NCBI RefSeq assembly: GCF_003001815.1
Contig: NZ_PVMZ01000020.1
Location: 62,001 to 126,000 of the forward strand
Origin: Actinoplanes italicus
GTDB taxonomy: Bacteria > Actinomycetota > Actinomycetes > Mycobacteriales > Micromonosporaceae
Reading direction: 5' to 3'
DNA length: 64,000 nt
Positions 24,913 through 33,810 of the stretch are shown here, one piece after another. A program made the position numbers and the translations under genes. Every line of letters starts with the position of its first letter. The first letter of the stretch is position 1. The notes under the pieces are model-generated. The model saw only the letters and a list, made by a program, of their open reading frames with translations. It searched no databases and was not told the origin of the DNA.

Positions 24913-25098
24913 AGGCCTGTTACATCGTCGGCGGTAATTCGGTTGCGGGTGGACGGGCCGTCCGCGAGGGTGGTCGCCATGACGTACTGAGGCCTTCCCC
25001 CAGCGCACCCGGACGGCGTTCTTCCGCCGCCTGCAGTGAACCGTGCCCTCGAATCCGGCGCCCCGAGCGCCTCCTCGTCATGGGAAGAAGACCCTCTC

Positions 25099-26250
25099 TT
25101 GTCTCAGCAGCAGACTGCCTCCACCACCTCCCGGGCCACCGTCCGCGTCTTCGCCGCCCCCGACAGCTGGATCGAGTCGGACGCCGTCGACCAGTGCCAC
25201 CAGGTCGCCGCCCTGGACGGCATGACCCACGTCGCCGGCATGCCCGACCTGCACCCCGGCAAGGGCGCCCCGATCGGCGCCGCCATGCTCTCGTCGGTGC
25301 TCTACCCGCTCCTGGTCGGCTCCGACATCGGCTGCGGGATCGCGGTGTTCCCGTTCAAGCTCAAGCGCGTCGTCCCGGAGCGGCTGGCCGGTCGCTTCCC
25401 CGACCTCGACGAGCCGATCGACGCGGCGAGCCTCAACGGCATGAAGATCCCCGGCGGGTACGCCGAGCAGCTCGGCACCCTGGGCCGGGGCAACCACTTC
25501 GTCGAGCTGGCCCGCGTCCACGACGTCCTCGACGCCGGGCACGCCGACCGGCTCGGACTCGCCACCGGCGACACGGTCCTCATCGTGCACAGCGGGTCCC
25601 GCGGTCTCGGCCAGCGGATCCTGCGAGCGCACACCGAGGAGCACGGCGCCGGCCCGGCCGCCGACCCCGTCGCCTACCTGGCCGCGCACGACGAGGCAGT
25701 CCGCTGGGGACACCTCAACCGGCGGCTCATGGCCGGACGGGTCGCCGACGCGCTCGGCGCCGAGCTCGGCGAACCGGTCACCGACGTCTGCCACAACTCG
25801 GTGGAGGTCCGATCCGGCCTGGACCGGCACGGCGCGCACGCCGACGGCCTCTACCTGCACCGCAAGGGAGCCGCTCCCGGCGACGGGCAGGACGTGCTCA
25901 TCGCCGGCACCCGCGGCACCCACTCCTTCCTGGTCGCCGGCCACTCCGGTGCGGAGGCCGGGCATTCCGTCGCCCACGGCGCGGGCCGCAAGATGTCCCG
26001 GGCCGACGCGTTGCGGCGTGGCAAGGCCAAACACCGGGTCGAGGAGCTTCGGCGTACGTCAGTCGGCTCCTTCGTCGTCTGCGGCGACCGGCAGTTGCTC
26101 TTCGAGGAGGCGCCGACCGCCTACAAGCGGATCGAGCAGGTGATCGGTGACCTGGTCTCGCACGGGCTCGCCACCCCGATCGTGAGCACCCTGCCGCTGG
26201 TCACCTACAAGACCGCCGAGCCGGCGCCGCGTTCGGGAGGCCGCCGATGA
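25099..26250 (+). CDS. rtcB: RtcB-family RNA ligase
   Basis: A 383-residue RNA ligase that joins 2',3'-cyclic phosphate ends to 5'-OH ends using GTP and manganese. The metal Cys is in G-S-D-I-G-C-G (Cys79), with metal His residues in G-N-H-F-V-E-L and H-S-G-S-R-G-L-G; the nucleophile His293 lies in S-V-A-H-G-A-G-R. TTG 25099 is chosen because GGAAGAAG sits 9-16 bases upstream; GTG 25036 would add 21 unconserved residues. It leads a four-gene ATGA-coupled operon ending in prfH, the RtcB2-PrfH arrangement linked to rescue of cleaved ribosomes. Confidence 0.93.
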   Translation: MSQQQTASTTSRATVRVFAAPDSWIESDAVDQCHQVAALDGMTHVAGMPDLHPGKGAPIGAAMLSSVLYPLLVGSDIGCGIAVFPFKLKRVVPERLAGRFPDLDEPIDAASLNGMKIPGGYAEQLGTLGRGNHFVELARVHDVLDAGHADRLGLATGDTVLIVHSGSRGLGQRILRAHTEEHGAGPAADPVAYLAAHDEAVRWGHLNRRLMAGRVADALGAELGEPVTDVCHNSVEVRSGLDRHGAHADGLYLHRKGAAPGDGQDVLIAGTRGTHSFLVAGHSGAEAGHSVAHGAGRKMSRADALRRGKAKHRVEELRRTSVGSFVVCGDRQLLFEEAPTAYKRIEQVIGDLVSHGLATPIVSTLPLVTYKTAEPAPRSGGRR

Positions 26251-26474
26251 GCGCGTGCGGTGACCCGCCGGTCGACGGCTGGGACGGCCTGGCCGGGAGC
26301 GGGCCCGGCAAGTCGTCGGCGAGCTCGTCGGAGCGGGTGCTGACGGGCCGATGTGTGTCCATGCTGCGGCCACGGTTCGGCGGTCGTCCGCCGCGGCCGC
26401 ACTTCTCCACCCGCCCGCCCCGCCGCGGCGAGGAACGGCGCGGGGCTGAGCAGCGCGGAGGTGACAAACGATGA
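26247..26474 (+). CDS. Small basic ORF in the rtcB-prfH operon (first)
   Basis: A 75-residue frame of unknown function, Gly/Ser/Pro-rich at first and strongly Arg/Pro-rich from about residue 40. Its ATG overlaps the rtcB stop (ATGA), GGGAGG lies 6-11 bases upstream, and its own stop overlaps the next ORF's ATG. About five sixths of third positions are G or C, lower than the neighbours but above chance. The gene context rather than homology supports it; it could also be a coupling leader. Confidence 0.5.
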   Translation: MSACGDPPVDGWDGLAGSGPGKSSASSSERVLTGRCVSMLRPRFGGRPPRPHFSTRPPRRGEERRGAEQRGGDKR

Positions 26475-26653
26475 TCGGCTGGTGGAACCGGGCGGCCCAT
26501 CCGGCGCCCTGGACCGGGTTCCGGCGCAGCCCCGGCTTCGGCGGGCCGCCGCCACGCATCGGCACGGACGCCGCCGGCAACGGCTGCCGCAGCGCCGGCT
26601 CGCGGCCTCCGGGCACGGCCCGGATCGCGCCTTTCCGCCGGTGGGCGCGATGA
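26471..26653 (+). CDS. Small basic ORF in the rtcB-prfH operon (second)
   Basis: A 60-residue unrecognised frame, M-I-G-W-W-N-R-A-A-H-P-A-P-W-T-G-F-R-R then Gly/Pro/Arg-rich. GGAGGTGA, a full anti-16S match, ends 6 bases before its ATG, and over 90% of its third positions are G or C. Both ends show ATGA overlaps: with the previous ORF and with prfH. The excess of Arg and Trp suggests RNA or ribosome contact, which is only a guess. Confidence 0.6.
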   Translation: MIGWWNRAAHPAPWTGFRRSPGFGGPPPRIGTDAAGNGCRSAGSRPPGTARIAPFRRWAR

Positions 26654-27258
26654 CCGTACATCTGATGCTGTCTGCCGGACGCGGACCTCTGGAGTGTGCC
26701 TGGGCCCTGGCCCGTCTGGTCTCCCGGCTGGAGGCCGACGCCGCGAAGCGGAAGGTCCCGGCCCGCCGGCTGGAGAGCGTGGCCGGGGAACGGCCAGGGA
26801 CGTTCCGGTCGGTGCTGCTGGAGATCGGCGGGGACGACGCGGCCGAGTTCGCCGCGTCGTGGACCGGGACGCTGTGCTGGCAGGCGCCGAGCCCGTACCG
26901 GACCGGGCCGGGGCGCAAGAACTGGTATGTGACGGCCCAGCCCTGCCAGGTCGGGGTGCGGCGGACCGTCTTCGACGAGGCGGACGTCGAGATCGTGCCG
27001 ACGCGGACCGGCGGGCCCGGCGGGCAGCACCGCAACAAGGCCAGCACCGCGGTCCGGGCCACCCACCGTCCCAGCGGGACGGTGGTGGTGGTCGACACCG
27101 AACGCCAGTTCAGCCTGAACCGTGGCATCGCCATGCGGCTGCTGCGGGAACGCCTCGAAGCCGGTGACGCGGTCGCCGAACGGGCGGTCGACACGGCCCG
27201 GTGGCGGATCCACGACGAGCTGGTGCGAGGCAACCCGGCCCGCGTCGAACGGCCCTGA
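26650..27258 (+). CDS. prfH: Peptide chain release factor H
   Basis: A 202-residue release factor paralogue: opening V-H-L-M-L-S-A-G-R-G-P-L-E-C, and the catalytic loop G-G-P-G-G-Q at 121-126, the motif that hydrolyses peptidyl-tRNA. It lacks the stop-codon recognition domain of RF1/RF2. PrfH with RtcB2 is known to release peptides from ribosomes damaged in the decoding centre so that 16S rRNA can be religated. ATG 26650 overlaps the upstream ORF stop. Confidence 0.92.
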   Translation: MTVHLMLSAGRGPLECAWALARLVSRLEADAAKRKVPARRLESVAGERPGTFRSVLLEIGGDDAAEFAASWTGTLCWQAPSPYRTGPGRKNWYVTAQPCQVGVRRTVFDEADVEIVPTRTGGPGGQHRNKASTAVRATHRPSGTVVVVDTERQFSLNRGIAMRLLRERLEAGDAVAERAVDTARWRIHDELVRGNPARVERP

Positions 27259-27325
27259 CCGTGTGGGGGCCGGGCGGCGGCCCGAATCGGTGCCGCCGCC
27301 CGCGACCCGGAACGTGTCGAGGCGC

Positions 27326-28285
27326 TCACGACCGGACGGAACCCAGCTGCTTCACGTGCCGCAGCAGGGGCGTCGACTCGACCCGGTCGACGCCCTCCAG
27401 GCCGCTGATCCGCTCGGTCAGATAACGGTAGAACTCCGCCATGTCGTGACAGATCACGGTCGCCACCAGGTTCGTCGCGCCGGTGGTGGCGGCCGCGAAC
27501 ACCACCTCGTCGTGCCCGGCCAGCGCTGCTCCGACCGCGGCGAGCCGGGCCGGCGCCACCGTCACCCAGAGCAGCACCGGGGCCAGGAAACCGAAGGTCT
27601 GCGGCCGAACCTCGACGTCGTAGTAGACGGCCCCCGACCGGCGCAGCTCGCGCATCCGGCGGCGGACCGTCGACTCCGGCCAGCCGGTCGCCGCCGCCAG
27701 CTCGGCATAACCGGCCCGGCCGTCTCGGGCCAGCACCTCCAGCAGCGCGGTGTCACCGTCGGTCAGCCGCACCGGCGTGTGATCGGGCGACTCCTCCGGG
27801 GCCAGGGCCGCCTTCTGCTCGCCGGTGAGGGCGTCGTCGCGGCGGTCCGGGCCGACGGCCCCGCCGACGTAGTGGTGGATCAGGCAGTGCGCGCTCACCG
27901 ACACGAGCCGGGGCGTGCGCGGCAGCTTGTGCAGCAGCAGCGACTCCCGGTCGGCGTGCGCGGCCACCCGTACCAGCGTGGAGATCTCGGTCCCGCCGGA
28001 GAACAGGCTCACCCAGGCCGTGTCGGAGCGGCGGGCCAGCGAGTCGGCCAGCGTGGCCGCCATGTCGGGGGCGGTGTGCAGACGCAGCATCCATGACTCG
28101 TGGCCGAGCCGGATCGGATTCGGCAGGCCCACCACGCGCACGCCCGCCTCCGCGCGAAGCCGCCGGTAGCGGCGTGCCACGGTCTGGTCGGAGACGCCGA
28201 GCACGGTGCCGATCTCCCGATAGCCCGCCCGTCCGTCGATCCGCATGGCGTGCACGATCTGCCGATCCAGCATGTCGATTTCCAC
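27326..28285 (-). CDS. Double-domain Lrp/AsnC-family regulator
   Basis: A 319-residue regulator with two tandem Lrp/AsnC units. Helix-turn-helices are at about 15-40 (G-R-A-G-Y-R-E-I-G-T-V-L-G-V-S-D-Q-T-V) and 185-212 (G-R-A-G-Y-A-E-L-A-A-A-T-G-W-P-E-S-T-V); the RAM/ligand regions follow each. GTG 28285 is preceded by TACAGT 12 bases upstream (complement 28292-28297), a leaderless start. It is divergent from the MFS exporter by 86 bases and so probably controls it. Confidence 0.88.
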   Translation of the reverse strand: MEIDMLDRQIVHAMRIDGRAGYREIGTVLGVSDQTVARRYRRLRAEAGVRVVGLPNPIRLGHESWMLRLHTAPDMAATLADSLARRSDTAWVSLFSGGTEISTLVRVAAHADRESLLLHKLPRTPRLVSVSAHCLIHHYVGGAVGPDRRDDALTGEQKAALAPEESPDHTPVRLTDGDTALLEVLARDGRAGYAELAAATGWPESTVRRRMRELRRSGAVYYDVEVRPQTFGFLAPVLLWVTVAPARLAAVGAALAGHDEVVFAAATTGATNLVATVICHDMAEFYRYLTERISGLEGVDRVESTPLLRHVKQLGSVRS

Positions 28286-28371
28286 CAATTTACTGTACGA
28301 GAAAGTCGAGATCCGCAGTGTGCCGGTGAAAACGTGGCGGCTCACGCCGGTCGGGCGGCAGTGTGCGGCGC

Positions 28372-29733
28372 ATGCGTAAGTGGACACCCCTGATCGCCGT
28401 CTGTCTCGGCACCTTCCTGCTGCTCGTCGACGTCACCATCGTGGTCGTCGCGTTGCCCAGCATCGCCACCAGCCTGTCCGCAAGCCCGCACGACCTGGCC
28501 TGGGTGCTCGACGGCTACGCGCTGGCGCTGGCCGCGCTGCTGCTCGGCGCCGGAGCGCTCGCCGACCGTTACGGGCGGCGCGTCACGTACATCATCGGGC
28601 TCTTGATCTTCGGTGTCTCGTCGCTGCTCTGCGCCCTGGCGCCGGGCGTGCCGGCGCTGATCGCGGCCCGTGCCCTGCAGGGCGCCGGCGGCGCCGCGAT
28701 GTTCGCGACCACCGTCGCCATCCTCAACGTCACCTACCGTGGCCGGGATCGCGGCGTCGCGTTCGGCGTGTGGGGCGCGGTCAACGGCGCCGCCACCGCG
28801 GCCGGTCCGCTCGTCGGCGGCCTGCTCACCGAGCATTTCGGCTGGCGGTGGATCTTCCTGGTCAACCTGCCGGTCTGCGTGGTCGCGGTGTGGTTCACCC
28901 TGCGTACGGTCACCGAGTCCCGTTCGCCGTCCTCGTCCCGCTTCGACGTGCTCGGCACCGTGACGTTCACGCTCGGCGCCACCGCGGCCGTCTACGGACT
29001 GATCAGGGCCGCCGACGACGGCTGGACCTCCGCCGTGGTGCTCGGCGCGCTTGCCCTCGGACTGGCCGGCTTCGCGATGTTCGTGCTGGTGGAGCGCCGG
29101 TCCGCGGCCCCCATGCTGGATCTCGGGCTGTTCCGGCGCCCGGCGTTCAGCGGCATGATCGTCGCGGCGTTCCTGTGTCAGGCGGCCGCGTTCGCGTACC
29201 TGCCCTACACGACCACCTGGCTGCAGCGTGACCTCGGGCACGGCCCCGTCGACGCGGGCCTGCTCGGCGCGCTGCCGATGAGCGGGGCCGCGCTGCTGGT
29301 CGGCGGCTTCGCCGGGCGCCACCTCCAGCGGGTCCGCCCGTGGATCGCGATCAGCGCCGGGCTGATCCTGATCGTGGCGGGCGACCTGGCCCAGTCCGTC
29401 GTCGGCGCCGGCAGCGGGGCGGCGGTGCTCATCCCGGGACTCGTCCTGGTCGGGCTGGGCGTCGGCGTGGTCCTGCCGGTCCTGTCGTCGGCGGTTCTCG
29501 CCGAGGTGCCGCCCGAGCGCAGCGGCATGGCGGGCGGGGCGTTGAACACGTTCCGGCAGCTCGGGTTCGCGTTCGGTGTTGCGATCTTCGGCACAGTCTT
29601 CTCTCAGCAGAACGCCTACACGGAAGGGCTTTCCGGCGCTGTCACTCTTGCGGCTGTATTCGCCCTGGTAGCGGCCCTCACGGTGGTGGCGACCAGCTGG
29701 CTGCGGGCCGGGCAGCGGGTGAAAATCGGGTGA
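28372..29733 (+). CDS. MFS drug exporter, DHA2 (14-helix) family
   Basis: A 453-residue transporter with about 14 membrane helices. The DHA2 motif C order, the loop G-A-L-A-D-R-Y-G-R-R after helix 2 (motif A) and L-D-V-T-I-V-V-V-A-L-P in helix 1 (D1 motif) are present. Likely proton-driven drug or metabolite efflux. Regulated in all likelihood by the divergent Lrp-type protein. The ABC exporter genes follow after 33 bases and may be co-transcribed. Confidence 0.92.
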   Translation: MRKWTPLIAVCLGTFLLLVDVTIVVVALPSIATSLSASPHDLAWVLDGYALALAALLLGAGALADRYGRRVTYIIGLLIFGVSSLLCALAPGVPALIAARALQGAGGAAMFATTVAILNVTYRGRDRGVAFGVWGAVNGAATAAGPLVGGLLTEHFGWRWIFLVNLPVCVVAVWFTLRTVTESRSPSSSRFDVLGTVTFTLGATAAVYGLIRAADDGWTSAVVLGALALGLAGFAMFVLVERRSAAPMLDLGLFRRPAFSGMIVAAFLCQAAAFAYLPYTTTWLQRDLGHGPVDAGLLGALPMSGAALLVGGFAGRHLQRVRPWIAISAGLILIVAGDLAQSVVGAGSGAAVLIPGLVLVGLGVGVVLPVLSSAVLAEVPPERSGMAGGALNTFRQLGFAFGVAIFGTVFSQQNAYTEGLSGAVTLAAVFALVAALTVVATSWLRAGQRVKIG

Positions 29734-29766
29734 CATGCCCCTTGGGCGGTGGGGCAGCATGGCGGC

Positions 29767-31443
29767 GTGGTGGATACGCGCGGACCCGGGTGGTTCCTCT
29801 GGTGGCTGGCACGAGAGGTCAAGGGCCGCGTGGCGCTCGGGGCGCTGTTCGGGACACTCTGGTTCGTCAGTCTGGCGGTCACGCCGTACCTGATATCCCA
29901 GGCCATCGACCGCGGCCTCACGCCGCGCAACGCCACCGTGCTGTTCACCTGGGCCGGCGTGGTCCTGGCCGTCGGCGTCACCAGCGCGTGGCTCGGCATC
30001 ATGCGGCACCGCAGCATGACCAGGCTGCGCCTGGCGGCCGCGCTGAAGACCGCCGACCTGGTGCTGACCCACGCCACCCGGCTCGGGGCCGCCCTGCCCC
30101 GCCGGGTCACCGCCGGCGAGGTCGTCACCATCGGCATCTCCGACGTGTGGACGGTCGGCCGCGCCATGAACGCGGGTGGCGTCGGCATCGCCTCGATCGT
30201 CGCGATCAGCGTGATCGCGTTCCTGCTGCAGAGAACGTCCGGCCTGCTCGCCTGGGTCGTCCTGATCGGAGTCCCGGTGCTGGCTCTGGTCATCGCGCCC
30301 CTGCTGCGCCGCACCCAGCGGGCCGCCGGGCACTACCGCCACCACCAGGGCGAACTCAACGGCCGGCTCGTCGACGTGATCAGCGGCCTGCGGGTGCTCA
30401 ACGGCCTGGGCGGCAAACAGGCCCACCTCGTCCGGTACGAACGCGAGTCGGCGAAACTCCGCGACCAGGGTTACCGCGTCGGCGGGCCGTCCAGCTGGAT
30501 CGGCGCCCTCGGCGACGGCCTGCCGGTGGTGTTCCTGGCCGTCGTGATCTGGATCGCCGCCCGGATCGCGGTCACCGGCGACCTGACCGCCGGTGAGCTG
30601 GTGGCGGTCTACGGATACACCGCCATGCTGGTCATCCCGGTCAACGTGATGATCTTCGTGAGTTTCGACCTGACCCGCGGCATCGTGGCGGCCCGCCGGA
30701 TCACCGACTTCCTCCGGCTGCCCGAGGACGACCCGGCCGGAGCACCCGGCCCCGCCGGGCCGTCGGTCCTGCACGACCCCGAGTCCGGGGTCAGCGTCGA
30801 ACCGGGCCGGTTCACCGCCCTCGCCGGCGACCGCCCCTCCGACGCCGCCGAGATCCTCGACCGGCTCGGCCGCTACCAGCCCAGCTCCGCCACGTGGGGC
30901 GGGCTGCCACTCGCCGGCATCGCCCAGCCCGAGATCCGGTCCCGCATCCTGGTCGCCGGTCACGACGCCGACCTGTTCGCCGGTCCGCTGCGCGAGGTCG
31001 TCGCCGGACCCGGTGAGCCCGACGACGAGCGCGTCCGCCGGGCACTGGACACCGCCGTCGCCCAGGACATCCTGACCGGTGATGCGGCCACCGACCTGGG
31101 CAGACCCGTCGACTGGGGCGGACGCAACCTGTCCGGCGGCCAGCGGCAGCGGGTCCGGCTGGCCAGGGCCGTCTACGCCGACCCGGAGATGCTGCTCGCC
31201 GCCGAACCCACCTCGGCCGTCGACGCGCACACCGAGGCCGCCATCGCCGACCGGCTCAGCGCCGCCCGTGCCGGGCGCGGCACGGCCCTGGCCACCACCT
31301 CGCCGGTGCTGCTGGACCGCGCCGACACCGTCCACTACCTGGTCGGCGGCCGGGTCGCGGCCACCGGCACCCACCGGGAACTGCTCGCCTCCGTTCCCGG
31401 TTACCGCGCCCTCGTGGCCCGCGCGTTCGGAGACGACCAGTGA
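29767..31443 (+). CDS. ABC exporter half, catalytically degenerate NBD
   Basis: A 558-residue half-transporter: six membrane helices (about 15-310), then a nucleotide-binding domain. The NBD is strongly altered: the Walker A loop reads A-G-D-R-P-S-D-A-A (near 353) with no Gly-Lys-Ser/Thr, Walker B reads M-L-L-A-A-E-P (Ala479 instead of Asp), and the H-loop His is Ser. The signature L-S-G-G-Q (455-459) is perfect. It cannot bind ATP by itself but can supply the signature motif to its partner. GTG 29767 is a likely start. It overlaps the partner gene by 4 bases (GTGA). Confidence 0.92.
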   Translation: MVDTRGPGWFLWWLAREVKGRVALGALFGTLWFVSLAVTPYLISQAIDRGLTPRNATVLFTWAGVVLAVGVTSAWLGIMRHRSMTRLRLAAALKTADLVLTHATRLGAALPRRVTAGEVVTIGISDVWTVGRAMNAGGVGIASIVAISVIAFLLQRTSGLLAWVVLIGVPVLALVIAPLLRRTQRAAGHYRHHQGELNGRLVDVISGLRVLNGLGGKQAHLVRYERESAKLRDQGYRVGGPSSWIGALGDGLPVVFLAVVIWIAARIAVTGDLTAGELVAVYGYTAMLVIPVNVMIFVSFDLTRGIVAARRITDFLRLPEDDPAGAPGPAGPSVLHDPESGVSVEPGRFTALAGDRPSDAAEILDRLGRYQPSSATWGGLPLAGIAQPEIRSRILVAGHDADLFAGPLREVVAGPGEPDDERVRRALDTAVAQDILTGDAATDLGRPVDWGGRNLSGGQRQRVRLARAVYADPEMLLAAEPTSAVDAHTEAAIADRLSAARAGRGTALATTSPVLLDRADTVHYLVGGRVAATGTHRELLASVPGYRALVARAFGDDQ

Positions 31444-33170
31444 CCGCCCTGCTTCCCGTCGCCAGCCCACGTCAGGTCGTCCGCGCCGCCCGCGAGCTGA
31501 TCGCGGCCGACTCCCGCGCCATGGCCACCCTGCTCACTCTCAGTTCCCTCGCGGCGCTCGCCGGGCTCGGCGGCCCGTGGCTGCTCGGCCGGATCATCGA
31601 CACGGTCGCCGCGGGCGGCGGCGTCCCCGACGTCGACCGGCTCGCCGTCGCGGTCCTGATCTGCGCCGTCGTGCAGACGCTGCTGTCGCGGTACGCGCTG
31701 GCCGCCGCCTACCGGTTCGGCGAACGCACCGCCGCCCGGATCCGGCAGACCTTCCTGCGCCGGGTGCTCGGCCTGCCCGCCTCCGTCGTCGAACGGGTCC
31801 CCGCCGGTGACCTCGCGGCCCGCGGCAGCACCGACGTCGACGGCGTCGCCACCGCGTTGCGCGACTTCCTGCCACCGATCTTCATCGGCGTCGTGCAGAT
31901 GGTGTTCCTGATCGTCGCCGTCGTGATCCTCGACCCGCTGCTCGGCGGCGTCGGCGTCATCGGCTTCTCCGGCATCTGGTTCGTCACCCGGTGGTACCTT
32001 CGCCGAGCCCGCGACGCCTACCTCACCGAGGGCGCCGCCACCTCCCGCCTCGCCGACGAGCTGGCCGCCACCACCGACGGCGCCCGCACCGTCGAGGCGT
32101 TCGCGCTGCACGCCCGCCGGATCGCCGCCGGCAACGCCGCCCTGGCCGAGACCCGGCGCACCCGCCTGCTCACCCTCCGGCTGCGCTCCGTCTTCTTCCC
32201 GCTGGCCGAGACCTCCTACGCGATCCCCGCCGTCCTCGTGCTGATCATCGGCGGACTGCTGCACATCGACGGCCAGGTCAGCGTCGGCACCGTTGCCGCC
32301 GCCGTGCTCTACCTGCGGCAACTCGTCAGCCCGCTGGACACCATCCTGATCTTCCTGGACCAGTTGCAGGCCGGCGGTGCCTCGTTCGCACGGGTCGAGG
32401 GCATCGCCACGGTGCCGGCCCCGCCGCCCTACTCCGACCGGACACCGGACGACGAGCGGATCGAGGTGTGCGGGGTGCGTTACGCGTACGAGGAGGGCCG
32501 CGACGTCCTGCACGACGTCGACCTCACCGTCCGCCCCGGCGAGCGGCTCGCCGTCGTGGGCCTCTCCGGCGCCGGCAAATCGACCCTCGGCCGCCTGATC
32601 GCCGGCGTGGAACGGCCCAGCGCCGGCAGCGTCACCGTCGGCGGCACCCCGATCGCCGACCTGCCACCCGACGAGCTGCGCCGCCACGTCGTCCTCGTCA
32701 CCCAGGAGCACCACGTCTTCCGTGAGACGCTGCGCGACAACCTGATGGTGACCGCCCCCGACGACCAGCTGCGGGCCGCGCTACGCACGGTCGGCGCGGA
32801 CTGGGCCGACGACCTCGACCGTGACCTCGGCGAACACCCCCTCGACGGCGCGCAGGCCCAACAGCTGGCCCTGGCCCGGGTGGTACTGGCCGACCCCCAC
32901 ACGGTCATCCTCGACGAGGCGACCGCCCTGCTCGACCCCACCGCCGCCCGAACCGCCGAGCGGGCCCTGGCGGCGGTGCTGCACTCCCGTACGGTCATCG
33001 CGATCGCCCACCGCCTGCAGACCGCCCACGACGCCGACCGCGTCGCCGTCATGGACGGGGGCCGGATCATCGAACTCGGCACCCACGACGAACTCGTCGC
33101 CGCCGACGGCCCGTATGCGGCGTTGTGGCGCTCCTGGCACGGCGGCGAGAGCATGCCCGCCACAGCCTGA
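31440..33170 (+). CDS. ABC exporter half, ATP-binding partner
   Basis: A 576-residue half-transporter with six membrane helices (1-320) and an NBD with intact Walker A (G-L-S-G-A-G-K-S-T, Lys380), Walker B (V-I-L-D-E-A, Asp492, Glu493) and H-loop (A-I-A-H-R-L). Its signature is degenerate, L-D-G-A-Q (468-472). Together with the upstream half it should make one functional ATP site, Walker A/B from this subunit and L-S-G-G-Q from the other, and one dead site. Substrate unknown; exporter of the MDR/lipid type. Confidence 0.93.
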   Translation: MTALLPVASPRQVVRAARELIAADSRAMATLLTLSSLAALAGLGGPWLLGRIIDTVAAGGGVPDVDRLAVAVLICAVVQTLLSRYALAAAYRFGERTAARIRQTFLRRVLGLPASVVERVPAGDLAARGSTDVDGVATALRDFLPPIFIGVVQMVFLIVAVVILDPLLGGVGVIGFSGIWFVTRWYLRRARDAYLTEGAATSRLADELAATTDGARTVEAFALHARRIAAGNAALAETRRTRLLTLRLRSVFFPLAETSYAIPAVLVLIIGGLLHIDGQVSVGTVAAAVLYLRQLVSPLDTILIFLDQLQAGGASFARVEGIATVPAPPPYSDRTPDDERIEVCGVRYAYEEGRDVLHDVDLTVRPGERLAVVGLSGAGKSTLGRLIAGVERPSAGSVTVGGTPIADLPPDELRRHVVLVTQEHHVFRETLRDNLMVTAPDDQLRAALRTVGADWADDLDRDLGEHPLDGAQAQQLALARVVLADPHTVILDEATALLDPTAARTAERALAAVLHSRTVIAIAHRLQTAHDADRVAVMDGGRIIELGTHDELVAADGPYAALWRSWHGGESMPATA

Positions 33171-33263
33171 CCCACCGATGACCCTCGCCTCGCACCTCCT
33201 GCGGTCCCTCCGGCGCCCCGGCCCCGGAGTCCCTCTCGTCAATCCCGCCCCGTGATCGCACCG

Positions 33264-33308
33264 TGCGGATCAGTTGTGGTCGCGGCCTGCGGATCAGTTG
33301 TGGTCGCG
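33264..33308. repeat. Two copies of a 21-base direct repeat
   Basis: TGCGGATCAGTTGTGGTCGC occurs at 33264 and 33288, 24 bases apart, at the start of the gene-free repeat block 33171-34246. Confidence 0.8.
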
Positions 33309-33350
33309 TATCAAGCGATTGTGGCGCGGGGTGGCCGGCCGCCCATCAAT

Positions 33351-33659
33351 GCGGCAGATCTTGTGGGGCTCGGCCGCCATTTCGACCCGAACCTCACAAG
33401 ATCTGCCGCCCGGCCGGCGAAGCGGCGAAGCGGTGAAGGGGAGGCGATCTTGTGTGGCTGCGCCGCCAGATCAGCCGCAAACGCACAAGATCTGCCGCCC
33501 GGACGGCGAAGCGGCGGTGGGGAGGCGATCTTGTGTGGTTGCGCCGTCAGATCAGCCGCAAACGCACAAGATCTGCCGCCCGGCCGGTGAAGCGGCGGTG
33601 GGGAGGCGATCTTGTGTGGTTGCGCCGTCAGATCAGCCGCAAACGCACAAGATCTGCCC
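33351..33659. repeat. Four palindromic AGATCTTGTG elements, three in an 81-base tandem array
   Basis: The first element (33351-33409) has perfect 15-base arms (GCGGCAGATCTTGTG and complement) around a 29-base loop. Three more follow with period 81 and 9-base arms GATCTTGTG/CACAAGATC at 33446/33484, 33527/33565 and 33608/33646. The loops of the last three share GCGCCG, GATCAGCCGC. The same arms recur at 55359-55481, so this is a dispersed REP-like family. Open frames across the array are by-products of the 81-base period. Confidence 0.9.
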
Positions 33660-33721
33660 GGGGCGGGGCGGGGCGGGACGGGGCGGGGCGGGACGGGGCG
33701 GGATGGGGCGGGGCGGGGCGG
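33660..33721 (+). repeat. G-tract run, quadruplex-forming potential
   Basis: About 62 bases consist almost only of GGGG or GGG tracts split by single C, AC or AT steps, directly after the last palindromic element. Such runs fold readily into G-quadruplexes on the plus strand. Confidence 0.85.
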
Positions 33722-33810
33722 TCGAGGAGCGCCTCTGAGCGTTGAACGCGCTTGCTGTGCTGCTGGCCGTGCCGTAGCCCTCTTCCCGCGGATCTTGTGT
33801 GGCTCGGGTG

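Noticed and set aside
28342..31470. A 1042-codon open frame on the minus strand
   Set aside because: It is antisense to the MFS and ABC exporter genes, whose motifs are clear; its composition (Gly, Asp, Arg, Gln, His) is typical of a shadow frame in very GC-rich DNA.
33441..33659. CRISPR-like regular repeats
   Set aside because: The spacers are near-identical between units and themselves palindromic, and no cas gene is present.
33252..33745. Overlapping frames giving 27-residue repeats such as C-G-C-A-V-R-S-A-A-N-A-Q-D-L-P
   Set aside because: They arise from the 81-base period of palindromic repeats; arms and loops are conserved as DNA structure and no start signal or family supports a protein.
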